Under the pieces are notes generated by a model. It saw nothing but the letters and a program-made list of their open reading frames with translations, was not told the origin of the DNA and made no database searches. A DNA stretch of 64,000 nucleotides, taken from assembly GCA_905221605.1 (NCBI GenBank), contig CAJNDS010001113.1, positions 1,184,163-1,248,162 on the forward strand, read 5' to 3'. Each line of letters starts with the position of its first letter. Positions within the stretch are counted from its first letter, which is position 1. The DNA is from Symbiodinium natans. Lineage: Eukaryota; Sar; Dinophyceae; Suessiales; Symbiodiniaceae. The position numbers and the translations under genes are program-made. Positions 1 through 9,756 of the stretch are shown piece by piece.

Positions 1-360
1 CTAAACCCTAAACCCTAAATCGATACCCTAAACCTTTTCTTGGGAGTTATCCAAAGGGGACCCTTGCTTAGAAAACACGCCCGTCGGTGGAGGTGAGCAA
101 AAGCCGAAGGAACAGTGGGGTTCGCACAGGGGCATCGGGTGAAATCCCAAAGCCCTGAACCCCGAAGCCCCTAAACCCCGACAATCCCTGAATTCCCAAA
201 ACCCCTAAACCCCCAAACCCTAATTCCCTATTCTCTAAACCCCAAACCCTAACTCCCTATTCCCGAAACCCTAAACCCCCTAAACCCCTAAACCCTTTAA
301 ACCCCTAACACAACCCTAAACCCGAAACCCTAAACCCGAAACCCTAAACCCTAAACCCCC
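1..360. repeat. Degenerate telomere-type repeat, CCCTAAA strand
   Basis: CCCTAAA and variants (CCCCTAAA, CCCGAAA, CCCCAAA) fill most of this stretch. One unique block (about 35-150) contains a GGAG/GTGAGC step at 94 that could be a 5' splice site after a very short exon. No gene can be assigned. Confidence 0.85.
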
Positions 361-369
361 CCCCCCCAG

Positions 370-877
370 GCTGGTGGGACATCGCTGCCGGGCAGCTGGC
401 ATCCTTGGAGGTATCTTTTTTTTTAGGGGTTTAGGGTTTAGGGTTTTAATTACAATTTATTTTATTTTGCTATTGTTTTTGTATTATTGCTACTATTGTT
501 ATTCTATTTTGCTATTGTTTTCATTTTTCGTATATTTTTGTTTATGAATTAATGTTGTGTTCTTATTCTTTTGAACAGTTTTTTGTTATAAAGTTAAATT
601 TGAAATCTGTTGACTAGTTAGATTGAATGTTCTTGTGTGTTATTGTGATGAGTATGATTATGTGTTCTTTTTGTGTGTGTGGGGGGTGGGGGTGGAGGGG
701 GTTAGGGGTGTAGGGGTTTACGGTCTAGGGGTTGGGTTGAGGGGGGGTTAGGGTTTAGGTTTCGGGGTTAGGGTTTAGGGTTTAGGGTTTAGGGTTTAGG
801 GTTTAGGGTTTAGGGTTTAGGGGAGGCAGCCTGGTGTCATACGGAAGCTTGAGCAAAACAATCATTACCTTCTTGAG
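370..877 (+). CDS. Two candidate exons of an unrecognised gene
   Basis: Exon 370-410 follows a C-run ending in AG and reads (2-nt carry-in) WWDIAAGQLASLE up to a donor GTATCT at 411. Exon 830-877 follows GGCAG and reads PGVIRKLEQNNHYLLE up to GTGAGT at 878. The first exon ends and the second begins in phase 0, so they join without a shift. The 419-bp intron is TTTAGGG repeat plus an AT-rich patch. The codons are mostly GC-ending in the first exon. No family was recognised. Further exons may lie at 1039-1062 and 1226-1300. Confidence 0.5.
411..829 (+). other. Putative intron: AT-rich patch plus TTTAGGG tract
   Basis: The stretch starts GTATCT and ends GGCAG. It contains a T-rich patch (about 450-680) of unusually low GC, then degenerate and finally perfect TTTAGGG copies (about 769-822). 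It separates two blocks that join in phase. Confidence 0.4.
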
Positions 878-1439
878 GTGAGTACGCGCTGCCCACAAAG
901 CCCGAAGCCCTAAGCCCTAAGCCCTAAACCCTAAACCGTAAACCCTAAACCCTAAACCGTAAACCGTAAACCCTAAACCCTAAACCCTAAACCCTAAACC
1001 CTAAGCCCTTCATATAAAACCACCACACTTGCATCTAGATTGTTTTCGGCCACCCTTCGGAGGTCCTTGAATTGGGGTTTAGGGTTTAGGGTTTAGGGCT
1101 TGGGGTTTGGGGTTTAGGGTTTAGGGTTTAGGTTGGTCATTTTTGGGTTTTAGGGGGTTTAGGGTTAGGTGTGTTCGGGTTTCGGGTTTTAGGCTTAGGG
1201 TTTTTAGGTTTAGGTTTGAGGAGCTTTTGTGCACGAGCGCCTGAGAAAGGACCGAATGACTGGCTTCTCAGAGAAGCTGAAGGCACCCGGGCAGACTTAG
1301 GCTAGTTCGAGGCTTTGGGGGCAAACGTCCGAGGACACGAGCAAGGGTTTGGGGGTTTAGGGTTTAGGGTTTGGGGTTTAGGGTTTAGGGTTTACGGTTT
1401 ACGGTTGGGGTTTGGGGTTTGGGGTTTGGGGTTTAGGGC

Positions 1440-1539
1440 CCAGGCCTCGGCTAGATCAATGTGGGATGTAGGATCTTGGGCTGTGAGGTTTGGGCCTTCA
1501 TCAGCAGCTTATCCAGAGACTCCAAAACCCCTTACTTAA
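1440..1539 (+). CDS. Candidate exon, coding-like block
   Basis: The frame ending at the TAA at 1537-1539 reads ASARSMWDVGSWAV... through about 33 unique codons after a TTTAGGG tract that is also open in this frame. The upstream GFRVWGLGF-like part is only translated telomere repeat. The block ends inside an inverted-repeat element (1535-1598). Unknown product. Confidence 0.25.
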
Positions 1540-1598
1540 GGAATATACCTCAAATCATAATAGGAACCCTCATATGATTTAAGGTCTATTCCTTAATT
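1535..1598. mobile_element. Short inverted-repeat (fold-back) element
   Basis: Arms CTTAAGGAATATACCTCAAA (from 1535) and the near-complement ending CTATTCCTTAATT (to 1598) pair over about 25 bp around an 11-bp loop. It is a MITE-sized hairpin; no flanking duplication was identified. Confidence 0.6.
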
Positions 1599-1847
1599 CA
1601 GGGGTTTAGGGTTTAGGGCTTGGGGTCTGAACCAAAGCCCCAAAAGCGAGTTCTGGGGCCCTTGCAAGCACTTGGAAGAACTTCGAAGAACTTCGGGTTC
1701 AGGGTTTAGGGTTCAGGTTTAGGGTTCAGGGTTCAGGGTTTAGGGTTTAGGGTTTCGGGTTTCGGGTTTCGGGGACCATGAGCCCCCGAAGCCAACATTG
1801 GATTGCCCGGGACAAAAAAAGGGCTCCGCGGCCTTTCTAGGAGCTGG

Positions 1848-2016
1848 TAGCCCCAGTGGTGCCCTTTTCCCTTTTTGTTGGTTCAAGTTTAGGGTTTAGG
1901 GTTTAGGGTTTAGGGTTTAGGGTTTAGGGTTTAGGGTTTAGGGTTTAGGGAACCTTATAAAGCAACCAACCCAAAAAAAGGGTGCCCTTATGATAATATG
2001 GTTGCTGGGCTACCAA
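1848..2016. mobile_element. Inverted arms around a TTTAGGG tract
   Basis: GTGGTGCCCTTTTCCC...TTGGTT (1848-1886) is nearly complementary to AACCAACCC...AGGGTGCCCTTA (1957-1991). A perfect TTTAGGG tract lies between the arms, so the telomere repeat may have been inserted into, or captured by, a fold-back element. Confidence 0.4.
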
Positions 2017-2088
2017 GAGGAGCTGACCTCCGCCCACAACGCGCTTGTCATCGCTGCCGAAGGCCTCCCGGAACTCTTAGGGGCTTGA
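2008..2088 (+). CDS. Candidate exon
   Basis: The block after the fold-back arms reads EELTSAHNALVIAAEGLPEL with strongly GC-ending codons, then reaches TGA at 2086-2088 in the repeat. It is probably an internal exon whose donor I cannot fix. No family was recognised. Confidence 0.35.
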   Translation, partial: GYQEELTSAHNALVIAAEGLPELLGA

Positions 2089-2687
2089 GGGGGGGGTTTA
2101 GGGTTTAGGGTTTAGGGTTTAGGGTTTAGGGTTTAGGGTTTAGGGTTTAGGGTTTAGGGTTGGCCGCAACTCACGCTCCGAGGGCTGTGACGAGGGTTTA
2201 GGGTTTAGGGCTTAGGGTTTAGGGCTTGAAGGGTTTAGGGGGTTTAGGGGCTTCGTGCTTTGGCGGTTTAGGGGCTTGGGTTTAGGGTTCGTCTGTTTCT
2301 GGGGTCCCCTTAGAGCCTATCAAAGATCCTTGGGCTTGCAATGAAGGGGTTCGAGCCTGACCCCTAAGGTTGTACCCCTAAAGGCTTCCCTCAGTCTACA
2401 GTACTCCCTACTACGGCCCTTATACTCCCTTCGAGGATCTTGAAAAAGGGTCCCCAATCTTATAGTCTTGAGGGAGGGGGGTTCAAGGGGGGGTAGGAAC
2501 CTAGGGAACCTTCGGGAAGCCTAGAGAGCCTTAGGGAGCAGTGGCGAGTATTAGCTTTGGGTTAATCCCCCAACCCCAAGCCCTAAAACCCTCAAACCCT
2601 AAACCCTAAAAGCCCTGAAACCCTGAAACCCTGAAACCCTCAAACCCCGAAACCCTAAACCCGAAGCCCCAAACTCTAATCCCATAG

Positions 2688-2949
2688 GCCGCGTGGTCGA
2701 AGACCAGAAAAGGGAGCGCGTGGAGGTGTGGGCTCTCGCATGCGATGTCTGGAAAGGGGTAGGAAGCAGGGTCTATATGGCTGTTATTGGTGAGTGTATA
2801 TAAGGTTCCTTTTTCATATTGGTGAGTGTGTATATTTGGTGCCCTTTTGGGTGCAATATAAACCCTACTTCATAGGTGTTGATTCAACGAAGTTTGGGAT
2901 GAGAAAGGCTGCGGCCGATACCCTCAGTGGAAGCCTGATTTCTGACAGG
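2688..2949 (+). CDS. Two phase-matched exons of an unrecognised gene
   Basis: Exon 2688-2789 follows CCCATAG and reads RVVEDQKRERVEVWALACDV..., ending in ATTG/GTGAGTG. Exon 2876-2949 follows CTTCATAG and continues (split Gly codon) VDSTKFGMRKAAADTLSG... to a donor GTTAGG at 2950. The one-nucleotide carry from exon 1 completes the first codon of exon 2, so the pair is in phase across an 86-bp intron (2790-2875). That intron itself repeats the ATTGGTGAGTG donor sequence near 2830. CCCTAAA repeats precede the pair and TTTAGGG follows it. Candidate next exons are 3457-3516 and 3906-3945. Confidence 0.55.
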
Positions 2950-3454
2950 GTTAGGGTTTAGGGTTTAGGGTTTGGGGTTTAGGGTGTAGGGTTTAGGGTT
3001 TAGGGCTTAGGGTTCCGGGTTTAGGGTTCCGGGTGTAGGGTTCCGTTCGGCTTGTGAGTCTGGTTTTGCTGGCTTGGCTTCGGCTCGCGTTGAGTTGTCT
3101 TTGGGTGGTCTTGGGGGGAAGAGCACCCTAAACCCTAACCCCTACACCCCAAACCCTGACGCCTAAGTTTAGGGTTTAGGGTTTAGGGTGGGTTTAGGGT
3201 TTGGGTTTAGGGTTTAGGAGCCCCAAACCTGAAACCCAAACCCTGAACCCTGAACCCTTGGCCCTGAGTTCTCCATGCAGAAGCCTTGCTTGGGACCCTA
3301 AACCCCAAACCCCAACCCCAAACCCCAAACCCCAAACCCCAAACCCCAAACCCCAAACCCCAAACCCTAAACCCTAAACCCTAAACCCAAAACCCTAAAC
3401 CCTAAACCCCAAACCCTAAACCCTAAACCCTAAACCCGCGCTCCTTGTTGCTAG

Positions 3455-3516
3455 AGGCCGCCGTGGAGCGATTGGGAACTGAGGCCGGCCACCTTTCCAG
3501 AGACTCCGACTTCGGG
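3455..3516 (+). CDS. Candidate exon
   Basis: After TTGCTAG the frame AAVERLGTEAGHLSRDSDFG runs with GC-rich third positions until TTTAGGG begins. Starting after the alternative AG at 3455-3456 gives phase 0, which fits the phase-0 end at 2949. CCCTAAA lies upstream. Confidence 0.4.
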
Positions 3517-3905
3517 CTTTAGGGTTGAGGGTTTAGGGTTTAGGGTGTAGGGCTTTTAGGGTTTAGGGTTTAGGGTTTAGGGTTTAGGGCTTTCAGTGTT
3601 TGGTGTTGAGGGGCTTTGGGGTTTAGGATCTGCGGAGTTTAGGGTCGAGTGAGTTTAGAGCCTTAGGGATGAGGGTGTAGGGCTTTTAGGGTTGAAGGGT
3701 TTGGGTTTTTTAGGGAGATTTGGGTTTAGGGTTTAGGGGAGGTTAGGGTTGAGTGAGTTTAGGGAGTTTAGGGTTCAATGGGTCTAGGTGGTGGGGTTGA
3801 GGGCTTTCAATTGCTCTCCTTGTCAGTTTTGGGGGTTTGTTGGGGTTTAGGGGCAAAAGTGGTCCTCCCAAACCCTGAACAACCCTCAACTACCGGGGTG
3901 TCTAG

Positions 3906-3945
3906 CGCCGCCCGCCGCTTGAAGGAAGACCTTGCGCTTGCACTG
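3906..3945 (+). CDS. Candidate short exon
   Basis: GGGGTGTCTAG precedes a block reading AARRLKEDLALALG (1-nt carry-in), followed by G-rich sequence with several GTGGGG steps. It sits inside the longer frame starting 3778, whose first part is translated repeat-like DNA. Confidence 0.3.
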
Positions 3946-4176
3946 GGGTGGGGTGGGGTGGGGGGTGGGGGGTAGGTTTCCCTAAACTCCCTAAACTCCC
4001 TAAGTTCCCTAAAACTCCCCAACTCCCGAATAATTCCCTAAAGACTCCCTAAACTCCCTAAACCTAAAACCCCAACCCTAAGCCCTAAAACCCGCCAAAA
4101 ACTCAGCACGGCTTTTTGTTTTCATGTCTTCTGACCGGCTCTTTGGCTCCCAAGCATCCAGTGTGGGCCATGTAAA

Positions 4177-4271
4177 GCATAGTGATACCCCGTATACTCT
4201 AGGGTTTCGGGTTTAGGGTTTAGGGTTTCGGGTTTCTTGTATACCTGTAGACTGTATACTTGTATACTATG
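4177..4271. mobile_element. Inverted-repeat element with TTTAGGG core
   Basis: GCATAGTGATACCCCGTATA (4177) pairs with the complement of GTATACTTGTATACTATGC (4253-4271). TTTAGGG copies sit in the loop. Confidence 0.35.
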
Positions 4272-4422
4272 CCACTTAGAGGAAGAGGGATTCGGTCCCC
4301 GTCCGTCTGTAGGACAGTGTGGGCTATGCGGGCCAGCCCCTGTAGCGAAGAGCATGTGCTGTAGCTTTCAGGAACCTAAAACCCTGAACTAAAACCATAA
4401 ACCTCAAGTCCTAAACCCTTAC

Positions 4423-4560
4423 ACACATATATATAGATATATAGATATATAGATATATAGATATATAGATATATAGATATATAGATATATAGATATATAG
4501 ATATATATATATATATATATAGATACATAGATATATAGATATATAGATATATAGATATAT

Positions 4561-4592
<32 letters not shown>
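4423..4592. repeat. AT microsatellite (ATATATAG / AT)n
   Basis: An octamer ATATATAG array passes into pure AT runs. The minus-strand ankyrin frame runs into it and becomes an Ile-Tyr-Ser tail, which I treat as an accidental extension and not part of the protein. Confidence 0.9.
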
Positions 4593-4597
<5 letters not shown>

Positions 4598-4600
4598 ATA

Positions 4601-4858
4601 ATGAAGCGGAAGGCTCCAGAGCTTGCAGTTCAGGCAGTTCGTGTTTGGACGACATCAGGGGAGGAGCTGATCGCCATACCCCTGGAGGAGTTGTCGGATG
4701 TGAGGACCTTGAAGCAGCATCTGCAACCTCTGTGTGGGTTGCCGCGGTTTCGGCAGAGGCTCCTGCATCAGGGCCGGATCTTGCAAGACGATGTGCTCCT
4801 AGTGGGGCCTTCCGACCTGCAGCTTGTGCTCCTGCCCTTCGCAGAGACTTCTGCAGAG
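4601..4858 (+). CDS. Ubiquitin-like domain, N-terminal gene fragment
   Basis: An ATG directly after the AT microsatellite opens a frame of 126 codons whose first 85 form a ubiquitin-like fold: [11 protein letters not shown] (strand 1), [16 protein letters not shown] (strand 2 and helix), [15 protein letters not shown] (the region matching QQRLIFAGKQLED of ubiquitin), then LQLVLLPF. In dinoflagellate proteins of this type, as I know the family, this domain is followed by ankyrin repeats on the same strand. Here the + frame stops resembling the family at about 4858. What follows is ankyrin coding sequence on the opposite strand, so this is a truncated copy at an inversion junction. Whether it is expressed is unknown. 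Confidence 0.6.
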
Positions 4859-5549
4859 GAGCACGAGCCTGCAATAGCAAGCAGGCGATGTCTGCGTGGC
4901 CATGATAAGAGGCCAGGTGCAGAGAGGTTGAGCCCTTGGGCAGGGCCGCAACCGCGCAAACGTTGGCTTTCGCCTCCATGAGCAAGCGCACAACTTCGGC
5001 ATGGCCAGCGGAGGATGCGGACTGACTTGCCGTCATCATGAACCGCTCTGCTGACTTGCCGTTGCCAGCTACTTCTGTGTCCGCCCTGCTCTCCAGCAGC
5101 AGGCGGGTGAATTCAACATGGCCGTGTGCAGCTGCAGTGTGAAGGGGCGTCATGCCGATATCATCAATGACATCCTTCGCAGCCTTCGCCTGCAACAGCA
5201 AGCGCGCAATCTCGGCATGGCCCCTCCAAGCTGACCATGTCAAAGGCGTCCAAGACATGCGGTCGGTCGTGTCCGTGACGGCATGCGCCTCCAAAAGCAA
5301 GCGCGCAACTTCTGCGCAGCCCTCCCCTGATATGCACCTGTGCAGCGCTGTGTTGGCATCACCGCCACCCATGGCCTCACAGCGCTTCACTTGGCCGCAT
5401 GCCGCGGCAAATGCGACCAGATGGAGATTCCTTCCATGCTCACACGCATTGTGACGAGCGATCATACCTCTCAGCACGCCAGAATTTTTTGGAGATGGTG
5501 GATCTCTTGGCGAGCTAAAGGCTGACAAGTCCTTGCAGTTTGATAGCAC
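4857..5549 (-). CDS. Ankyrin-repeat protein fragment
   Basis: The minus-strand frame from ATG at 5549 encodes about five ankyrin repeats in residues 45-231, with [20 protein letters not shown] and the motifs [10 protein letters not shown] and [10 protein letters not shown]. Ankyrin repeats are protein-binding scaffolds with no enzymatic activity. The frame stays open to 4419, but residues beyond about 231 are antisense of the ubiquitin-like fragment and the AT repeat, so I end the real coding sequence near 4857. The expected N-terminal ubiquitin-like domain is missing upstream and lies inverted at the 3' end. No intron is apparent. Confidence 0.65.
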
Positions 5550-5780
5550 AGAAAGCTGGCAACATGTCGGTCATGGTATGAGCCACTCCCATTTTTCGAT
5601 TTGGAGAAGGATTTCGGGAATTGGGGTCCTTCTGCAGGAGCTTCATTAGGAGACTCTTTGGTGTGTATTGTGAGTTTCTCACTTCGTAGAATCAGCATTC
5701 AAGTCATCCAGTCTTCTCGAACGTTCCAATTCGACCGACAATCGATGCCGTTCGTGTTTCCGAGCGTCCCTAGACCCTAA
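5550..5780. other. Unique sequence without an assignable gene
   Basis: Non-repetitive sequence upstream of the ankyrin fragment. Short frames are open on both strands; I could not choose one. Confidence 0.4.
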
Positions 5781-5824
5781 ACCCTGAACCCTAAACCCTA
5801 AACCCCAAACCCTAAACCCTGCGA

Positions 5825-8149
5825 ATGCAGGTGCAACGCCTGGTCGAAGATCGGCTGACGTTGCGCCACACCGAGGACTCCCCCATGCGCCTTAAGTAGG
5901 GTTTAGGGTTTACGGTTTAGGGTTTAGGGTTTAGGGTTTGCGGGTTTAGGGTTAAGGGTTTAGGGTTCAGGGTTTAGGGTTTAGGGTTTGGGGTTTAGGG
6001 TTTAGGGTTTGGGATTCAGGGTTCAGGGTTCAGGGGTTTAGGGTTTAGGGTTTAGGGTTTAGGGCTGAGGGGTTTAGAGTTTAGGGTTTAGGGTTTAGGT
6101 TTAGGATTTTAAGAACGTTCCTCAAATAAGGGGTATTGGAGTTTTTGACTCCCCTCCGAAGCCCTCGGCTTTTGCGTTTAGGGCAGGGCTTTGATGATTT
6201 AGGGGTTTAAAGGTTTTGGGGGTTTTGGGTTTTTTGGGGTGTTTGGGGTGTTTGGAGTGTTTGGGGTGTTTGGGGTGTTTGGGGGGTGTTTAGGGGGTGT
6301 TTGGGGTGTTTGGGGTGTTTGGGGTGTTTGGGGTGTTTGGGGTGTTTTTTTTTTTTTTTTTTGGGGGGGGGGGTTTTGGGGTTTTGGGGTTTTGGGGTTT
6401 TGGGGTTTTGGGGTTTTGGGGTTTTGGGGTTTTGGGGTTTTGGGGTTTTGGGGTTGAAGGTTTAGGCTAGGGACGCGGTTCGTGCCGGGTTTTCTCACGT
6501 CGTGCCGATCGTTTGTCCCTGGGAGTAGAATCAGGGCTAAGCCCGAATCTGAAAACCCTGCACCCTAAACTCTAAGCCCTACACTCTAACCCCCTCAGCC
6601 CTAAACCCTAAACCCTAAACCCTAAACCCGAAACCCTAAACCCTAAACCCTAAACCCTAAACAAAAGGGCAGATACCTCCCAGAGGAGCTTGCGGCCATG
6701 GCCAAGGACGGCACCTCTGCGGGCTTGAAGGGCTTTGGGGGGTTTAGGGTTTAGGGTTGGGGGTTTAGGGTTTAGGGTTTGGGGTTTAGGGTTTAGGGTT
6801 TAGGGGGTTTAGGGGGTTTAGGGTTTGGGGCTTGAAGGGTTTAGAGGGATTTAGGAGGTTTAGGGTTTGGGGTTTGGGGGGGTTAGGGGGTTTAGGGGGT
6901 TTAGGTGGGGGGTTTAGGGTTTAGGGTTTAGGGTTTGGTTTAGGGCAAGATCTGTGGAGTGGAGGGTTTAGGGTTTTAGGGCTATTGTATAGGGCTTTTG
7001 GGGGGTTTTAGGCGGTTAGGGTTTTCCAAACCCCCTTTGAAACCCTACATCCTGAACCCCTTTGAGGTTCGGGGAACCCGGCATGATCCTCAACCCTAAG
7101 CCCCATTCCCTAAACCCTAAACCCTAAACCCTAAACCCTAAACCCTAAACCCTAAACCCTAAACCCTAAACCCTAAACCCTAAACCCTAAACCCTAAACC
7201 CTAAACCCTAAACCCTAAACCCTAAACCCCGAAACCCCAAAACCCTAAACCCCCTTTGAGGGAAGCTTGGGAGCGGCGCAGGACCAACTCCGGAGCCAAA
7301 CTGCAGACGTGCAAAGCTTGTTGCAGAGGCGTGGTCCTGTTTAGGGTTTAGGGTTTGGGGTTTAGGGTTTAGGGTTTAGGGTTGTGGGTTTAGGGTTTAG
7401 GGTTTAGGGCTTAGGGTTTAGGGTTTAGGGCTTAGGGAGTTTGCTCTGCCTGTTGTGTGTGGGGCGAGGCTTCTCAACTCTAAAACTCTAAACGTGACTA
7501 TCAATTCTAAACCCTAAGCCCTAAGCCCTAAGCCCTAAGCCCTAAGCCCTAAACCCTAAACCCTAAACCCTAAACCCCAAACCCTAAACCCTAAACCCTA
7601 AACCCTAAACCCTAAGACCCTAAGACCCTAAACCCTAAGGCCTTAAACCCTGCACCCTTGCAAACCCCCAGAAGCCCCCGAGGTGGGAGCAGCGCTTTGA
7701 GACCCTGCGGGCCCACGTGGAGGCTCGGGATGCCCTGTCACTGAAGGCTTCTCTTGGAGCTCTTCGGGTTCCGGTTTAGGGTTTAGGGTTTAGGGTTTAG
7801 GGTTTAGGGTTTAGGGTTTAGGGTTTAGGGTTTAGGGTTTAGGGTTTAGGGTTTAGGGTTTAGGGTTTAGGGTTTAGGATTCAGGGTTTAGGGTTTAGGG
7901 TCTAGGGTTTAGGGTTTAGGGCTTAGGGTTACTTCAGGGGGGTCTTAGGGGGGTTGAGGGTTGAAGGCTTAGTGTCGAGAGGTGCTGCTCGAGTCTCATT
8001 CGGAAGTAGGTTGCTTCGGGTTTAGGATTTCGGGTTTAGGGTTTAGGCTCTTGTGTGTTTGTTCAAAATCTTATTGTCATTTGCAGGGGGTTGATTTGAA
8101 AACACATTTCGATTTTTTAGACCCCCTTATCCTTGTAACATCCTTCTAA
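5825..8149 (+). CDS. Six-exon gene model, coiled-coil-like protein
   Basis: Proposed exons: 5831-5895 (VQRLVEDRLTLRHTED...), 6673-about 6732 (YLPEELAAMAKDGTSAG), 7261-7338 (GSLGAAQDQLRSQTADVQSL), 7672-7767 (KPPRWEQRFETLRAHVEAR), 7973-8005 (CREVLLESHSE, donor GTAGGT) and 8087-8149 (GVDLKTHFDFLDPLI..., TAA). Exon 1 leaves AA and exon 2 begins A, giving an AAA codon. Later joins fit phase 0, but the donor after exon 2 is unclear. Codons are mostly GC-ending. The Gln/Leu/Arg-rich middle suggests a helical or coiled-coil protein; no family was recognised. An ATG at 5825 could be the start, or GAATGCAG an acceptor. Introns are telomere repeat: CCCTAAA precedes and TTTAGGG follows most exons. Confidence 0.5.
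5896..6672. repeat. Telomere-repeat intron with GGGGTGTTT / GGGGTTTT arrays
   Basis: It begins GTAGGG. TTTAGGG copies are followed by GGGGTGTTT (about 6239-6345), a T-run, a G-run, GGGGTTTT repeats (about 6368-6455) and finally CCCTAAA. Long frames here (6239-6457 +, 6199-6498 -) are low-complexity translations. Confidence 0.7.
7107..7254. repeat. CCCTAAA tract, near-perfect
   Basis: About 18 tandem CCCTAAA copies, ending in variant copies just before the AG at 7259-7260. Confidence 0.95.
7774..7930. repeat. TTTAGGG tract, near-perfect
   Basis: About 20 tandem copies beginning 7 bp after the proposed donor GTTCCG at 7768. Confidence 0.95.
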
Positions 8150-8727
8150 ATCCATAACTTTATTTTTTTGAGGCCCCCAAACCTACCGTAGGATATGGTT
8201 CTTGCAACCTGCAATCAGCGGCTGCCCATACTCCATATTTCCGATCCTGTACTCGGTCTGCAAGAAGTGAGAGAGCTGACAGCAACTGAACGGGCAGAAG
8301 TGTTCACCTGTTGCGCAATAGCATCTTCAGCCATGTTGAAACGGCGCTAGCACGAAAACGACGTGCAAACCGCTTATGGCCATCAGTGCAACGTTGGTGA
8401 CTTTGGGTGGGTGGCTTTTGCTCTTCGAATCTGAAGTCAATGGCTTTGTCTTGTTTACACAAACAAACACTCATGGTTGGGTGACAAGTGCTCAAATTCC
8501 CAAGAGGCCCTTTAAATGACCTGCACCTTGTGGGCAGAAGCAACCCAAGCAGGGAAAGCATCCCCTAAATGGAGGAGGGAGTCGCGGCAGAACTTCTCGA
8601 GTGTTTCTCTTGGTCTCGTTTGAGCCCCTCCTTGTGACTTTCGGAAGCGCTGGGCGGAGGCCGAGGCGTCGTTTCGCATCACCGGCGAGACGCAAAGGCG
8701 CGGACCGCCTTGGGGGTGGAGCTTATG
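8150..8727. other. Unique region; possible decayed minus-strand gene
   Basis: No telomere repeats. Overlapping minus frames (8304-8561, 8512-8733) include RETLEKFCRDSLLHLGDAFP, which looks protein-like but is broken by stops and shifts. It may be a decayed intronless copy; support is weak. Confidence 0.25.
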
Positions 8728-8735
8728 GTGCAAGC

Positions 8736-8836
8736 TTGGGATGTTCCCTCTTATACCAGCAGTCCTTTAGAGGGGCTATTATAGGGGGTACCATAATCCC
8801 TATTAGGGGCTGATAGTATAAAGGGAAACATCCCCA
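8736..8836. mobile_element. 101-bp inverted-repeat element, copy 1, with 8-bp duplication
   Basis: The left end TTGGGATGTTCCCTCTTATA pairs with the right end TATAAAGGGAAACATCCCCA. GTGCAAGC flanks both sides exactly (8728-8735, 8837-8844), an 8-bp target-site duplication. A second copy of the same length lies at 48150-48250. The 8-bp duplication is typical of hAT- or P-type MITEs; no transposase is present. Confidence 0.75.
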
Positions 8837-8922
8837 GTGCAAGCGGTGTCGGCGCGCACAGATGCCCCTTGCAAATCCATTCGAAGCCAACTGCCAAGCC
8901 GTGTAGAAACCTCGAAATCTAG

Positions 8923-9036
8923 TATAGGGGTCGGAAAAACTACTACTTGTAACACTATTCCCCTGTTGGTCCCTTGATAGTTATACTACAATACCCCCCC
9001 CCCCCTTTTTTCAAAGCCCTATCCGAATGATTCAGG
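8923..9036. mobile_element. Inverted-repeat element, TATAGGGGTCGGAA family
   Basis: It starts AGTATAGGGGTCGGAAAAAC, carries GGTCCCTTGATAG...ATACCCCCC inside, and ends CCGAATGATTCAGG. Related copies are at 26753-26856 and, partially, 23221-23287. Confidence 0.5.
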
Positions 9037-9164
9037 TTTTTAAATTAGTTGGATTAGTGACCTCACACCCCTACAGATCCAGCGCTCCTAAACCCTAAAC
9101 CCTAATTAAACCCTAAACCCCAAACCCTAAACCCCAAACCCTAAACCCCAAACCCTAAACACGG

Positions 9165-9275
9165 GCCCACGGCGGCAGCTCTGCCAGGCGCATCGAGTCG
9201 GAGAAGCTCCTGACATCGCTGTCTGGGCACCTGGTGTGGACGGTGGGAGAGAGTAATCTCTGCAGATTGCGGAGC
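9165..9275 (+). CDS. Candidate exon
   Basis: Frame ...RIESEKLLTSLSGHLVWTVG... with clear GC-ending codon preference, from CCCTAAA repeats to a donor GTAGGG at 9276 that runs into TTTAGGG-like repeats. Acceptor candidates are GGCAG near 9177 or an earlier site. Unknown product. Confidence 0.45.
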
Positions 9276-9429
9276 GTAGGGTTCAGGGTTGAGGGTTCAG
9301 GGTTGAGGGTTGAGGGTTTAGCGTTTAGGGGTTAGGGTTTAGGGTTTAGGGTTCGAGCATGTCGAAACCCCCAGCAGCTTCCCATCTTTCACGGTCCTTG
9401 CCAGGCTGGGATACATGTATCCTAAACCC

Positions 9430-9588
9430 TCAAAGCCCTACCCTAAACCCTAAACCCTAAACCCTAAGCCCTGAGCCCTGAGCCCTAAACCCTAAACCCT
9501 AAACCCTAAACCCTAAACCCTAAACCCTAAACCCTAAACCCTAAACCCTAAACCCTAAACCCTAAACCCTAAACCCTAAACCCTAAAC
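9430..9588. repeat. CCCTAAA tract
   Basis: About 20 tandem copies, with two CCCTGAG variants near 9470. Confidence 0.95.
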
Positions 9589-9686
9589 CATCTGGCAATG
9601 TTTAAAATGATCATGTTGCGGCGTGGCCGCAAGGGTCCGAAGGCTGCCACTCTGACTTCGCGTGTAAATCCATGGCTCCGTAGTTG

Positions 9687-9755
9687 CTACCCGTCTACGA
9701 GGGTTTAGGGTTTAGGGTTTAGGGGTTTAGGGTTTAGGGTTTCTACCGGTCTACG
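9687..9755. repeat. TTTAGGG insert flanked by a 13-bp direct duplication
   Basis: CTACCCGTCTACG (9687-9699) and CTACCGGTCTACG (9743-9755) flank six telomere copies, as if the repeat had been inserted into a single original CTACCSGTCTACG with target duplication. Confidence 0.55.
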
Positions 9756-9756
9756 T

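Noticed and set aside
1-420. Left edge as a true chromosome end
   Set aside because: Repeats here are degenerate, in the same mixed form as in the rest of the window, and unique blocks interrupt them within 40 bp. A real end should be a long homogeneous array in one orientation.
1315-1440. Frames reading GFRVWGLGFRVYGL-type peptides (also 46240-46290, 53930-54048 -)
   Set aside because: These are translations of TTTAGGG/TTTGGGG repeats, not proteins.
4419-4856. C-terminal 145 residues of the minus-strand ankyrin frame
   Set aside because: They are antisense of the ubiquitin-like fragment and then the AT microsatellite; the frame merely stays open.
6199-6498. 99-codon minus frame and matching plus frame (PKTPQNPKTP / FGVFGVFG)
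   Set aside because: Pure translation of GGGGTTTT and GGGGTGTTT arrays.
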